DNA of 64,000 nucleotides from UBA1756 sp045132235 (GCA_045132235.1 JBGURX010000048.1:61355-125354); one strand, 5' to 3'. Counted from the stretch's first letter, positions 15,368 to 24,736 are shown. Numbers and translations: made by a program. The notes: generated by a model not told the origin, from the sequence alone.

Positions 15368-17659
15368 TCACTTCCTGTTTTTCGCCGCCTTCAGGTAGTC
15401 TTCCCAACGGTCGCAGTGCTGCGACAGCCAGCGGCCGGTCTGGGTATCTGGATACAACTCTGCCACTTTCCATACCATCGCGAGTTTGCTGTACTCCATC
15501 GCCGCCTGTTCCGGGTCGTTGAAAAGAGGGAATGCTGCCTGTATCAAACTGTCGGCCCGATTCCAAACCTGCGTTCTGTATTTCGCTTCAGCAGAGGCAT
15601 ACGCATCAAAGTAATCTTTGTATTTTTCATCCTCCTCACCATCAATCCACATCCATTCATAACTGGTCTTGCTATAATAAGCTAAGCCCCAGCAGCAGTT
15701 CATCGAGTTTTTCATCCCTAACGCATAGAGAATCATGCTTCTCGCCCGCACATTGGGGTCGGAAGAGTGATTCATTTTCTGTTCCAACCCTGCCATATCT
15801 TGGGCAAATGTGAGCTTGTAATCACGATTGTCATCGATGGGCTCAATGTTATATTTGGGGTTGTAATGGAAGGGATTGCGCCACATACCGTTATCGAGGT
15901 ACACATTGGTGTGATACTGATATTCGGGGTTCACTTTCTTCAAGTAGCTGATTGCCAGCGGATAGTCCAGTTCCCGCAGGGCATGGGTACCGATGATATC
16001 CTGCCAATAATCTTCATCAAGATAGCTGCACTGGTTCAAAAATTTCTCAGTGGGCGACTTCGGAGCGTGGACGGCATTCCAATATCGGATGATGGCGGCA
16101 GAGGAAAGAGAGTCCACCATTTGGAACATCTGATTGCTGTAATCGTGATAGTTGAATCGAATGACAATCTCTTTCTCATACATTTCATACCCCTTTTCAT
16201 CCGTGAGACGGCCGGCCATATATGGTGCTATCACCTCTATCGGACTCATTTTGGGACGATGGATTTCGTCGTCATTCAAAATATTCGCGAACAGATTTTC
16301 AGAAGCATTGGCATAAAAGATGGCCAGCGTGGTATCGCCTGCCGCCAAGGCATTGGGTATGGCACATTCCAAAAAGATTCGGCGCCATGCATTGCAATAG
16401 AAGTATTGGGGGGTGTAATAATAACCTGACCGCTGGGTTGTGTCGGCCAACAGGGGTGCCATTTCCGCTCTCAGTTGCTGCTCAATCCATTTCATGTCCG
16501 TCAGAAAGCGATCGGGCTCGGCCATATTATACGGTGTGGTTTTGGCTTGCAGGTAGATGCGAAAAACTCTGGCAGAGTTGTTCAGGAAATCGTTGGGACT
16601 GACATGATGGATATTCTGCTGTAAAATGGCCAAACCTTCCTTACTTTTTCCGAGAAAATCGTAGGTGCAGGATGCCACATAAGCCCACATCAGCGGGTCG
16701 TTGACACGCGGGTCTGACAAGGCTTTCTGCGCAAAACCATTCAGCCACTTGGCCTGCTCCATATATTTCTTACTAATATCACCATAAGCCTCCTCATACC
16801 ACAAGTGGTACTCGTATTTGTCGATGAATGTCTGTAACATTTCGGGGAAGTAGTTGGCGTTGGGGTTCTTCTCGAAAAGCACCTCAAAAGCGGCCTGATA
16901 GTTGTAGCCCAGCATTTGGATGGAGGGCACATCCCCGTTGCGGGTGAAGATCTCCAATGCCTTTTCCTTGTTGCCCTGCCGAAAATAGGCACCGCCTGCG
17001 TAGTTTTCAACCTGTGCGTACAGCGCATCCTGCGGCAGTGTGGAACCAACTTTCTCCCATAACTGCACGCATTGGTCAAACTGTTTCAACGAAAAGAGGG
17101 TGCGCATGGCCTGCAACGCATAGCGGCTTTTGAAACGACTTCCTTGGTAAGCCTCGCACTGATGAATCACCTCCCGCAAAGCCGTATGTTCGGCATCCTG
17201 CTCGTATGGGTAGTACCACGGGTCGCGCATGGCCTGCCGGGTCTCCTCCACCCGCTTGGCCAACAGCAAAAAATTCAATATCTCTATGTCATTTTTTTGC
17301 ACAATGTATTTTACAAATGCATTGCTATCCAATATTTTACCAACTGTATCATTGATGTAATCATCACGTTTTCCATTTACATAATCCTCAATATATTTCC
17401 ACGTGTTGTAGGTATATTGATAGACTGCCGTTTCCACATCTTTCACGGGAATATCGGCTGAAGTTTGCTGTTGCCACAACTGACAATTGGCCTCCCTCTC
17501 CCCGATTCCCTGCGAACAGGTTGCACCATACGGACAAATACGGTACAGCCATAACTCATGAGTAGAGAATTCCGGCCACCAGCAACCATACACGGTCGGC
17601 AACCCAAGCAGAAAGAACAGCAAAAAGCTACTAATGATGGAGGATACTTTCAATTTCAT
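15368..17659 (-). CDS. Large secreted helical-repeat protein of unknown function
   Basis: A 763-residue protein starting at the ATG at 17659 with a signal peptide (MKLKVSSIISSFLLFFLLG, then a Cys at about 26 after VYG, so a lipoprotein is possible). The body is almost all alpha-helical, with a TPR-like pattern at about residues 165-340 (SRYALQAMRTLFSLKQFDQCVQLWEKV, GGAYFRQGNKEKALEIF) and many aromatic residues in the second half. I recognise no named family. Its start overlaps the end of the upstream gene by 29 bases, indicating coupling, so the two probably act together outside the cytoplasm. Residues 20-60 have several Cys, possibly disulfides. Function not assigned. Confidence 0.7.
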   Translation of the reverse strand: MKLKVSSIISSFLLFFLLGLPTVYGCWWPEFSTHELWLYRICPYGATCSQGIGEREANCQLWQQQTSADIPVKDVETAVYQYTYNTWKYIEDYVNGKRDDYINDTVGKILDSNAFVKYIVQKNDIEILNFLLLAKRVEETRQAMRDPWYYPYEQDAEHTALREVIHQCEAYQGSRFKSRYALQAMRTLFSLKQFDQCVQLWEKVGSTLPQDALYAQVENYAGGAYFRQGNKEKALEIFTRNGDVPSIQMLGYNYQAAFEVLFEKNPNANYFPEMLQTFIDKYEYHLWYEEAYGDISKKYMEQAKWLNGFAQKALSDPRVNDPLMWAYVASCTYDFLGKSKEGLAILQQNIHHVSPNDFLNNSARVFRIYLQAKTTPYNMAEPDRFLTDMKWIEQQLRAEMAPLLADTTQRSGYYYTPQYFYCNAWRRIFLECAIPNALAAGDTTLAIFYANASENLFANILNDDEIHRPKMSPIEVIAPYMAGRLTDEKGYEMYEKEIVIRFNYHDYSNQMFQMVDSLSSAAIIRYWNAVHAPKSPTEKFLNQCSYLDEDYWQDIIGTHALRELDYPLAISYLKKVNPEYQYHTNVYLDNGMWRNPFHYNPKYNIEPIDDNRDYKLTFAQDMAGLEQKMNHSSDPNVRARSMILYALGMKNSMNCCWGLAYYSKTSYEWMWIDGEEDEKYKDYFDAYASAEAKYRTQVWNRADSLIQAAFPLFNDPEQAAMEYSKLAMVWKVAELYPDTQTGRWLSQHCDRWEDYLKAAKNRK

Positions 17660-18671
17660 GGCTGGAAAATTTTGATAAATTACTGTCATCCAAATGGTAA
17701 AGAATAGCGGAATATTGTCCTCCCTTAAGGGTTGGGTAGGCCTCCACGGCCTTTTTCACCTTCATAATCTCATCATACTGACTCTCTTCCCAGCGGATGA
17801 TGTCGCCTTCCTTCAGCAAATGCCCTTCTAATTTATGGTCTTTCAGGACTTCATAGCAGTTGTTTTCTTTCAGCTTATATAATTTGTGATTAGAGAGATC
17901 CACTTTTCTCAAAATCCCATTGAAGTCCTGATAGGAATCGAACCATATTCCCCAAGAGTAGGTGGGATAAGCGAAATCCAAATCAAGGGTGTGCTTTTGC
18001 GGAACTCGTGAGAGGTACTGTCTCACCACATCATACGAAAGAATGGAGTTCGTCACCGTATAGTTTTTCAAGCTGGAAGTGTTGTACAACATCAGCACGC
18101 CTCGGTCAGCCGGGACATTTTTAAGCATACTGAGCTGATGCAGACGGATGGTCACGCTAAGGTCGATGCCCAGTTGATGCAGGGTGTCGCGAGCGAACAC
18201 ACAGGTTTGGAAGAAGTCATTCTCCGTGCTGGCGGTCCAGTCGCAGTCGAACTGCACCTCCTTCACCTCCACATGCTGTGCCTGCGCCATTTTCAGCAGT
18301 CGGGTTACTATTTTGTTCGCAAGATCGTGGTTTTTTCTTTCTCTTGCTGAATCGGAAAGCCAATAATAGTGGAAAGGCTCCAATGTGATAAAAGTGGTGG
18401 GAATGATTTCAATGTCTTGCGGGAGATTTTGCTTGAAAACCGTCGTGGCAATGGGCTTGGCCGGCGAATCGTCCACATCGAAAAAACGAACATACATTCG
18501 CTGTATATCATTGGTTTTTAGAAAATCCCATTCCTTCTCTGTGGGGTCGAAAGTGGTTTTCCAATGGTAGATGGCATTGGCCGAAGCTTTCTCCTCCTTT
18601 CCTTGAGCAAAACCTTCAACTATGCTAAAAAATAGCAAAGAAAAGCCCAAAATTGCAAGAAAACGACGCAT
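17631..18671 (-). CDS. Secreted TIM-barrel-like protein of unknown function
   Basis: A 346-residue protein with a signal peptide (MRRFLAILGFSLLFFSIVEGFAQG). The body has alternating strand and helix blocks with acidic ends, e.g. RMYVRFFDVD at about 57-66, ITLEPFHYYW, VQFDCDWTAS at about 138-147 and LDLDFAYPTYSWG, resembling a glycosidase-type barrel with an acidic active-site rim. I cannot place it in a named glycoside hydrolase family. It lies 8 bases after rfbA and overlaps the downstream helical-repeat gene, so it belongs to the operon metallophosphoesterase-rfbA-this gene-helical protein. A role in surface polysaccharide handling is a guess from the neighbours. Confidence 0.7.
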   Translation of the reverse strand: MRRFLAILGFSLLFFSIVEGFAQGKEEKASANAIYHWKTTFDPTEKEWDFLKTNDIQRMYVRFFDVDDSPAKPIATTVFKQNLPQDIEIIPTTFITLEPFHYYWLSDSARERKNHDLANKIVTRLLKMAQAQHVEVKEVQFDCDWTASTENDFFQTCVFARDTLHQLGIDLSVTIRLHQLSMLKNVPADRGVLMLYNTSSLKNYTVTNSILSYDVVRQYLSRVPQKHTLDLDFAYPTYSWGIWFDSYQDFNGILRKVDLSNHKLYKLKENNCYEVLKDHKLEGHLLKEGDIIRWEESQYDEIMKVKKAVEAYPTLKGGQYSAILYHLDDSNLSKFSSHEIESILHH

Positions 18672-18679
18672 TTTCCTCG

Positions 18680-19546
18680 TTAAATATCTGCCACAAGTTT
18701 CAACAGATACTCACCATAGCCGCTTTTGCGAAGGGGTTCGGCGATGGCGCGCAGCTGGTCGGCATTGATAAAGCCCTGTTTGTAAGCGATTTCCTCAATG
18801 CAGCCCACCATCAGGCCCTGTCGCTCTTCCACCACCTGCACAAACTGGGTGGCCTCAATCAACGAGCGGAAAGTACCGGTGTCGAGCCAAGCGGTACCTC
18901 TATCTATCTTGCACACTTTCAGTTTTTTATGTTCGAGATAATATTTGTTGACATCCGTAATCTCATACTCGCCGCGGGCGCTGGGTTTGATGTTGGCGGC
19001 CACCTCCACCACGGAATTGTCGTAGAAGTAGAGTCCCGGCACCGCATAGTTGGATTTCGGCTGTTTGGGTTTCTCCTCGATGGAGACGGCGTTCATGTTC
19101 TCGTCGAATTCCACCACGCCATAGCGTTCGGGGTCGGAGACATGATAGGCGAAAACGATGCCGCCATCGGGGTCGTTGTTGAGGTGGAGGTTGTGCTCGA
19201 AAGCGCTGCCGTAGAAGATGTTGTCGCCCAACACCAACGCCACCTTGTCGTTGCCGATGAACTCGCGGCCCAGCACGAAAGCCTGCGCCAGTCCGTTGGG
19301 CACCTCCTGCACCTTGTACTCGAAGCGGCACCCGATACGGCTGCCATCTCCCAAAAGTCTCTCAAAATGAGGCAGGTCAGTGGGTGTGGAGATGATCAGA
19401 ATCTCGCGGATGCCTGCGGAGAGCAGGGTGGAGAGCGGATAATAAATCATCGGTTTGTTGTAAATGGGCATCAGCTGCTTGCTCATGGCCAACGTGATGG
19501 GATGTAAGCGCGTGCCGGCACCTCCGGCCAAAATAATTCCTTTCAT
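18680..19546 (-). CDS. rfbA: Glucose-1-phosphate thymidylyltransferase RfbA (RmlA)
   Basis: The first enzyme of dTDP-L-rhamnose synthesis: it joins dTTP and glucose-1-phosphate to give dTDP-glucose. The 288-residue length is the family norm. The N-terminus KGIILAGGAGTRLHPIT is the nucleotide-binding signature; KQLMPIYNKPMIYYPLS, LVLGDNIFYG and GRGTAWLDTGT-like (RGTAWLDTGT) blocks are all present. The other dTDP-rhamnose genes (rfbB, C, D) are not in the window. It follows a metallophosphoesterase by 17 bases and precedes the secreted pair by 8 bases. Cytoplasmic. Confidence 0.96.
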   Translation of the reverse strand: MKGIILAGGAGTRLHPITLAMSKQLMPIYNKPMIYYPLSTLLSAGIREILIISTPTDLPHFERLLGDGSRIGCRFEYKVQEVPNGLAQAFVLGREFIGNDKVALVLGDNIFYGSAFEHNLHLNNDPDGGIVFAYHVSDPERYGVVEFDENMNAVSIEEKPKQPKSNYAVPGLYFYDNSVVEVAANIKPSARGEYEITDVNKYYLEHKKLKVCKIDRGTAWLDTGTFRSLIEATQFVQVVEERQGLMVGCIEEIAYKQGFINADQLRAIAEPLRKSGYGEYLLKLVADI

Positions 19547-19563
19547 ATTTTTATCTTTTATTA

Positions 19564-20709
19564 TTATTTTCTTTTGAGAATCAATACGTTAATTTCTGGC
19601 GTTGCCCCCAACCGGAACGGCAGTGCCCCGCCCAGACCAGTGGAAACATACAATTTCTGTCCATTCTCCTCATACAGCCCGCCCCACTCGTCGTACATCC
19701 ACTTCACGGGCGAAAAATCCCCCACGCGGAACTGCATGGCGTGGGTGTGACCGGAGAGCGTAAGCGGGATGTCGGTTTGCGGCAGCACCTCCATGCGCCA
19801 ATGCGACGGGTCGTGACTGAGCAGCACCTTGAAAGTTGAAGAGTCGAGCGAGGCAGTGGCCTTCTTCAGATCACCCAGCGGCTTGAACGGCGGCTTGCCA
19901 ATGTCGCCCACACCCACCACGGCAATACAATCCTTCCCGCGGTGAATCAGCACCGAGCTGTCCACCAACAGCGTCCAACCCAACTTGCGTTCCAGCTCCA
20001 TCAGCCGCTGGCACTCTTCCGCCGAGCGAACGGAATCCTTATAGTAAGCGTAGGTGCCGTAGTCGTGGTTGCCCAGTATCGAGAGCACCCCGTCCTTCGC
20101 ATGCAACGTGGATAGCACCTCCATATAGGGCTCCACCTCCTCCGACTTGATGTTCACCAAGTCGCCCGTGAACACAATCAGGTCGGGGTTCAAGTGGTTC
20201 ACCGAATCCACCACCCGCTGCACGAAACTGCCACTCTTTCCGTAGGAACCAACATGCAGGTCGGAAATCTGCACAATGCGGTAACCATCGAACTTTGAAG
20301 GCAGCTGCTCAAAGGTCAATACCTGCTCTTTTACCTCCAACTGTTTTACTCCCACCACACAGCCATAAACTGCTGCCAACAAAACAATTACCGCCAATCC
20401 TAGGGAAATGCCATGCCCTATCTTTTTGCCTTTTTTTGACCACTTCCCAATGATTTGCGAAAAAATGGAACCCACCATAAAAATGGCTTTCGGCAAGGAG
20501 AGACAGAGTAAAATGTAGAATAGGATTCTGCTAAAAATAGGCGAAGTGTGCCCCAAAAACATCATCACCCCAACCCCTATGACAAAGAAGAGCGGGAGGA
20601 AGAAAAGCAGCACTTGCCATGCCTTTTTCTTGCGCAGGAAGCAGAGCCAGATGTAGAGGTCGGGCAACAGCAAAATACTGGCGAAAATGATCAGTAGCGA
20701 GGCTCTCAT
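19564..20709 (-). CDS. Membrane-anchored metallophosphoesterase
   Basis: A 381-residue protein from the ATG at 20709 (an alternative ATG at 20727 lies inside a terminator-like hairpin). The first 130 residues have four hydrophobic helices. A calcineurin-type phosphoesterase domain follows with all metal motifs: ISDLHVG, FTGDLVN, LGNHDYG, LSHDPSHW and SGHTHAMQF. It resembles the YkuE/YaeI group, whose members include UDP-2,3-diacylglucosamine and phosphodiester hydrolases acting at the outside of the membrane. Lying before rfbA it may act on a phospholipid or sugar-phosphate intermediate, which is inference. No perfect promoter is visible. Confidence 0.87.
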   Translation of the reverse strand: MRASLLIIFASILLLPDLYIWLCFLRKKKAWQVLLFFLPLFFVIGVGVMMFLGHTSPIFSRILFYILLCLSLPKAIFMVGSIFSQIIGKWSKKGKKIGHGISLGLAVIVLLAAVYGCVVGVKQLEVKEQVLTFEQLPSKFDGYRIVQISDLHVGSYGKSGSFVQRVVDSVNHLNPDLIVFTGDLVNIKSEEVEPYMEVLSTLHAKDGVLSILGNHDYGTYAYYKDSVRSAEECQRLMELERKLGWTLLVDSSVLIHRGKDCIAVVGVGDIGKPPFKPLGDLKKATASLDSSTFKVLLSHDPSHWRMEVLPQTDIPLTLSGHTHAMQFRVGDFSPVKWMYDEWGGLYEENGQKLYVSTGLGGALPFRLGATPEINVLILKRK

Positions 20710-20712
20710 AAT

Positions 20713-20744
20713 GAAAAAATAAAGCACCTTCTAAAAGATGCTTT
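20713..20744 (-). terminator. Terminator-like hairpin after the old-yellow-enzyme gene
   Basis: On the minus strand the stem AAAGCA/TGCTTT (plus inner CTT/AAG) is followed by a T-rich run (ATTTTTT). The stem is short and imperfect, so some readthrough into the metallophosphoesterase operon is likely. Confidence 0.5.
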
Positions 20745-20763
20745 TATATTAAAAATCAGAAAA

Positions 20764-21990
20764 TTATCGTTTTTCGAGTTCTTCAATCTCCTTGGTGAGC
20801 TTTTTCGGCAGGTTGTTCACGCAGTGGTGGCACTTCATCTCGAGGGTGTACATACGGCCGATGCAGTAGTTGGAGTGCTTGCAGCCGCTACGCTCTTCGC
20901 CGGCCGCCAGTTTGTTGATGAAGTCGGTGTCGTGTACCAGCGCACGGGCCATCTGCAGTCCGTCGAAACCGGCATCCAGCACCTCCTCCATCTTGCTCTT
21001 GGAGACCAAGCCGCCGACATAGACCAACGGCAGCTTCAGCGCAGCGCGGAACTTCTTGGCATCCTCCAAGAAATAGGCCTCTTTGAAAGGCACCTCCGGA
21101 ATCAGGATGTTGCCGAACATGCGGACACCCATCTTCAGCCACCAGAACTTCCAAGGATTCATGTAGTAGGTAAGGGTTTTGTAGGGCATGCAGCCGCGCA
21201 TCACCGCCATCGGGGCCTTGCTGACGAAGCCGGCGGTGAGCACCAGTGCGTGGACGCCGAGTTTTTCAAGCTCCTTGGCCACTTCAAGGCATTCGTCAAT
21301 GCCCAGACCGCCCTTGAAACCATCGTACATGTTGGTCTTTACAAACACAGCCATATCGTCGCCTGCGGCCTTCATCACCTCCTTCATCACCATGCGCATG
21401 AAAGTCATGCGGTTGTCGAGCGAGCCGCCGAACTTGTCGCGACGGCGGTTGGTATAGGGCGAAAGGAACTGGCTGATGAGGTAGCCGTGACCGGCATGGA
21501 TCTCCACCGCGTCGAAACCGGCTTCGCGGGCCAAGTTGACAGCTTTCCCGAAATCTTTCACCAAATCCTCAATCTCGCTCTCTTTGAGCTTGCGGTGGAA
21601 GGTGGGAGAGTAGAAGTTGAAGCCGCCGGAGGCGCCCACCGGCAACTGTCCGCAGGTGCTGCGGTGGGTCATGTTGCCGCAATGTCCCAGCTGGATGGAG
21701 GCTTTAGCCCCTTCCGCATGGATGGCGTCGGTGAGGCGCTTCAGCTCGGGGATGATCTCCTCGCGCATCCACAGCTGGCCGTCAAAAGATACACCGCTAC
21801 GGTTCACTGCCGCGTAGGCAATGGTGGTCATGCCGATGCCGCCCTTGGCAACGGCGGTATGGTAGTTGAATAAATCTTCGGAGGGTTTGTTGCCGTAGCA
21901 CATGTTTTCAAAGGCTGCGGAACGGATGGTGCGGTTCCGCAGGGTGAGCGGACCGAAAGTTACAGGGGTGAAAATCTTAGATTCTGACAT
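20764..21990 (-). CDS. Old-yellow-enzyme family NADH:flavin oxidoreductase (possible 5-beta-reductase)
   Basis: A 408-residue FMN enzyme with the OYE barrel. It has FGPLTLRNRTIRSA at the N-terminus, EIHAGHGYLISQFLSPYTNRR (catalytic His pair and Tyr) at about residues 164-184, and GGLVSKSKMEEVLDAGFDG with the phosphate-binding part near 325-345. The C-terminus has four Cys in CKHSNYC and CHHC, similar to the Fe-S-type OYE tail but with Ser at one usual Cys, so cluster binding is uncertain. It lacks the second FAD/NAD domain of BaiCD. The gene follows a steroid-5-alpha-reductase homolog by 32 bases. In gut Bacteroidales an OYE next to SRD5A has been linked to 5-beta reduction of 3-oxo-delta4 bile acids; that role here is inference. 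Confidence 0.85.
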   Translation of the reverse strand: MSESKIFTPVTFGPLTLRNRTIRSAAFENMCYGNKPSEDLFNYHTAVAKGGIGMTTIAYAAVNRSGVSFDGQLWMREEIIPELKRLTDAIHAEGAKASIQLGHCGNMTHRSTCGQLPVGASGGFNFYSPTFHRKLKESEIEDLVKDFGKAVNLAREAGFDAVEIHAGHGYLISQFLSPYTNRRRDKFGGSLDNRMTFMRMVMKEVMKAAGDDMAVFVKTNMYDGFKGGLGIDECLEVAKELEKLGVHALVLTAGFVSKAPMAVMRGCMPYKTLTYYMNPWKFWWLKMGVRMFGNILIPEVPFKEAYFLEDAKKFRAALKLPLVYVGGLVSKSKMEEVLDAGFDGLQMARALVHDTDFINKLAAGEERSGCKHSNYCIGRMYTLEMKCHHCVNNLPKKLTKEIEELEKR

Positions 21991-22022
21991 CGTTTATCTA
22001 TAATTTATCAAATTGTTGATTA

Positions 22023-22811
22023 TCAATAAATAAAAGGAATAACTCGCTTCAACTTCTTGCCGTCCATCTCGTCCTTGAACTCAGTCTGATACCTGTGGTA
22101 GAGCGTGTTGGCACGTGGCACAAGGTTGGCGAAAGTCCAGATGAAGAAGACGAGGCCGGCCAGCGACCAAGTCAGGATGGCGAAGCCCAGCCACTCCATC
22201 AGCTCCCCACAGTAGTTGGCGGAGGTGACATAGTTGAACATGCTGCCTTTCGGCAGGTAATGGTTCGTGTCATCCGGACTTTTGCGGAGGTGGCGGATGA
22301 TGTAGTCGGAGCGCAGGTTGACGAAGAAGCCCGCAAAGAACAGGAGGGCTCCGGCGATGAACTGCGGCGAGTAAAGCCATTGAATATCCGTATAATGCAT
22401 TCCGAACACACTGTAGTTGATGCGGTAGGATTCATAGAAAATCCAATAGCCCTGCATCACGGCGTTCAGACAGTTGAAGCAGACGCCCATCAGCATGATT
22501 CCCACAGGCATCTTGCTTTTCCCTTTCATTAAAAAAGGAAAAACAAAGACACGTTGGAAGTAATGGAGTTCGAAAATCAAGAAGAAAACCAGCGGCACAA
22601 GGTCTAAACGGTGCGGCGAGGAGGCCCAGATAATGGCCATGGCCACGAAGACAGGCGCCTCCATGAAGAACCATGCCACTTTGTTGTTGATGAGCTTGCC
22701 CCAGCGGGAGGATACCAGCATGCCGTAACCTGCCTCCACAAAGTAGAGCGACACAAACACGATGACCGCGATGATGGTCATCACCAAGAGGAAAATATTA
22801 AATGTTGACAT
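22023..22811 (-). CDS. Steroid 5-alpha-reductase (SRD5A) family membrane protein
   Basis: A 262-residue integral membrane protein with about seven helices, the same length as animal SRD5A1. The C-terminal third matches the family closely: FNYVTSANYCGELMEWLGFA at 192-211 with Asn199 and Glu203, then TWSLAGLVFFIWTFANLVPRA and a RVIPFIY end. Glu51 (WFFMEAPVF) and Tyr84 (FELHYFQR) are at the places of the substrate-contacting residues of human SRD5A2. The family reduces the delta-4 double bond of 3-oxo-steroids with NADPH. It starts 2 bases after sppA and is followed by an OYE gene. Steroid or bile-acid reduction is likely but other enone lipids are possible. Confidence 0.87.
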   Translation of the reverse strand: MSTFNIFLLVMTIIAVIVFVSLYFVEAGYGMLVSSRWGKLINNKVAWFFMEAPVFVAMAIIWASSPHRLDLVPLVFFLIFELHYFQRVFVFPFLMKGKSKMPVGIMLMGVCFNCLNAVMQGYWIFYESYRINYSVFGMHYTDIQWLYSPQFIAGALLFFAGFFVNLRSDYIIRHLRKSPDDTNHYLPKGSMFNYVTSANYCGELMEWLGFAILTWSLAGLVFFIWTFANLVPRANTLYHRYQTEFKDEMDGKKLKRVIPFIY

Positions 22812-22813
22812 CT

Positions 22814-24688
22814 CTATTCAATGATAATTTCCATGGGAAGTCTGGCCTGAACACCTTTCAGGTGGCGCATCTGGCGAAGAGCGGCAAAAGCCGGATAGAG
22901 TTCGCCGAGTTCTTCGCGGTACTTGGCTTCGATTTGGTTATCCTTGTTTTCATCTGTGGTGAGCATATCCAAGAAAGATTTCTTTTGTGGATAATAAACC
23001 ACGTCATATTTCTCAATGCCTGCTTTCTTGGCGGCCAGCTCGATGGCATCCTGCAGGTTGCCCAACTGGTTCACCAACCCGATTTCGATGGCATCCTTGC
23101 CGGTCCACACGCGGCCCATGCCGATGCTGTCCACATCCTCCACACTCATCTTGCGACCTTTGGCCACGCGGTTGAGGAAGGTGGCGTAGGTCTCATCCAC
23201 GCTGTTCTGCATGAACTCGCTTTCCTTCTCATCCATGGGACGGTAGCCTCTCAAAGCATCAGCATGCGCGTTGGTAGCCACACCGTCCACGGTAACGCCC
23301 AGCTTGTTGGCGAGGAAGTTGCCGAAACTCGGAATCATGCCGAACACGCCGATGGAACCGGTGATGGTGGTCGGCTCGGCCACGATGGCATCGGAGTTGC
23401 AGGAGATGTAGTAGCCACCGGAAGCGGCATAGTCGCCCATGGAGGTCACCACCACCTTGCCCGCTGCCTTGGCCTGCTCAATCTCGTTCCAGATTACCTC
23501 TGAGGCGAGGGCGCTGCCGCCAGGCGAGTTCACTCTCAGCACAATAGCCTGCACCTTGTCGTCCTGTGCGGCACGGCGGATTTCGCGACTCAGCGATGTC
23601 GAACCGATAACGGATTCACTGCCTTCACCGTCAATGATTTCACCCACGGCATAGATGACCGCCACTTTCTTGCTGCGCGATTTCACCACAGGTTCGTCCC
23701 ATGCCAGCTTGTAGTCGTCGAGGTTCACCATGGTGATTTTGGTCTTTTCGCTCAAGCCCGTCTTGGCGCGAAGGGCCTTCGTGTATTCGGTGCGGTAGTT
23801 CAGCTCGTCCACCAGTTTGTACTGGAGGGCGTCGGCGGCACGGTGGATCAGCAAGCTGTCGGCAATCCTATTCAGGTCGTCGGTGGTGACGTTGCGCGAT
23901 TTGGCGATAGCCTCTGTGAAAGTCCCCCAGATGGAGGTGGCGAGGGCCAACGACTGCTCACGGCTAGCCTCACTCATGTCGCTGCGGAAATAGGGCTCGA
24001 CAGCACTTTTGTAACGGCCGTGTTTCACAATGTCCACATCGATTTCCAGTTTGTCAATCAATCCTTTGTAGAACAAAGTCTGCAGGCACATGCCGCGGAA
24101 GTCGATGGTGCCCTGCGGGTTCAGATATACCTTGTCAGCCACAGAGGCGATGTAATAGGCACCCTGTGTGTAGCTGTCGCTGTAGGCATAGACGAACTTG
24201 CCGGAAGCTTTGAACTCTTCCAGTGCGCGGCGGATCTCCTCCATGCTGGCCGGACTGGCCGATACGGAGGTGAGATTCAGGGAGATACCCTTTACCTTGC
24301 TGTCTTTTTCAGCCTCTTTGATTGCCCGCAGAATATCGTCAAGTCCGATGGATTTCTGCTGGCCCAGAAGCGAATACGACATCTCATTCGAGGAACGCTC
24401 GGCGATGGGGGCATCGAGCGTCAGCTCGAGGATGGAATTCTTGGGGATGGAAAAGTTGATGCTGCTGACGAGGGAGAAAAGGAAATAGATTCCCAGCACA
24501 ATCAGAATAGCATTCGCTAAGATGAAGCCCACGCAGGAGCCGAACACGACTCTCCAGAATTTCCGTGCACGGCTATCAGGCTTGGGTTCTCTTTTTGCCC
24601 GTCTGCCACGGGGTTGCGGATTCATAGGCTGTTGGAAGCCAGCAGGACTTTGGGGCTGCTGATCAGGATAAATGTTCTGTGTATCCAT
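22814..24688 (-). CDS. sppA: Signal peptide peptidase SppA, 67K type
   Basis: SppA degrades cleaved signal peptides in the membrane. At 624 residues this is the long, two-domain form. A Pro/Arg-rich cytoplasmic tail (residues 1-45) precedes one membrane helix (about 48-72). The catalytic dyad is complete: Lys227 in HGRYKSAVEPY of the N-terminal domain and Ser423 in GDYAASGGYYIS of the C-terminal domain. The oxyanion region VNSPGGSALAS is also intact. It has its own promoter and is the first gene of the operon with the SRD5A and OYE genes, although a functional link between them is not known. Confidence 0.95.
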   Translation of the reverse strand: MDTQNIYPDQQPQSPAGFQQPMNPQPRGRRAKREPKPDSRARKFWRVVFGSCVGFILANAILIVLGIYFLFSLVSSINFSIPKNSILELTLDAPIAERSSNEMSYSLLGQQKSIGLDDILRAIKEAEKDSKVKGISLNLTSVSASPASMEEIRRALEEFKASGKFVYAYSDSYTQGAYYIASVADKVYLNPQGTIDFRGMCLQTLFYKGLIDKLEIDVDIVKHGRYKSAVEPYFRSDMSEASREQSLALATSIWGTFTEAIAKSRNVTTDDLNRIADSLLIHRAADALQYKLVDELNYRTEYTKALRAKTGLSEKTKITMVNLDDYKLAWDEPVVKSRSKKVAVIYAVGEIIDGEGSESVIGSTSLSREIRRAAQDDKVQAIVLRVNSPGGSALASEVIWNEIEQAKAAGKVVVTSMGDYAASGGYYISCNSDAIVAEPTTITGSIGVFGMIPSFGNFLANKLGVTVDGVATNAHADALRGYRPMDEKESEFMQNSVDETYATFLNRVAKGRKMSVEDVDSIGMGRVWTGKDAIEIGLVNQLGNLQDAIELAAKKAGIEKYDVVYYPQKKSFLDMLTTDENKDNQIEAKYREELGELYPAFAALRQMRHLKGVQARLPMEIIIE

Positions 24689-24736
24689 AAATTTTTATAA
24701 TAAATTGATAATTATTTTTCCTTTTTAAAAAACGTG

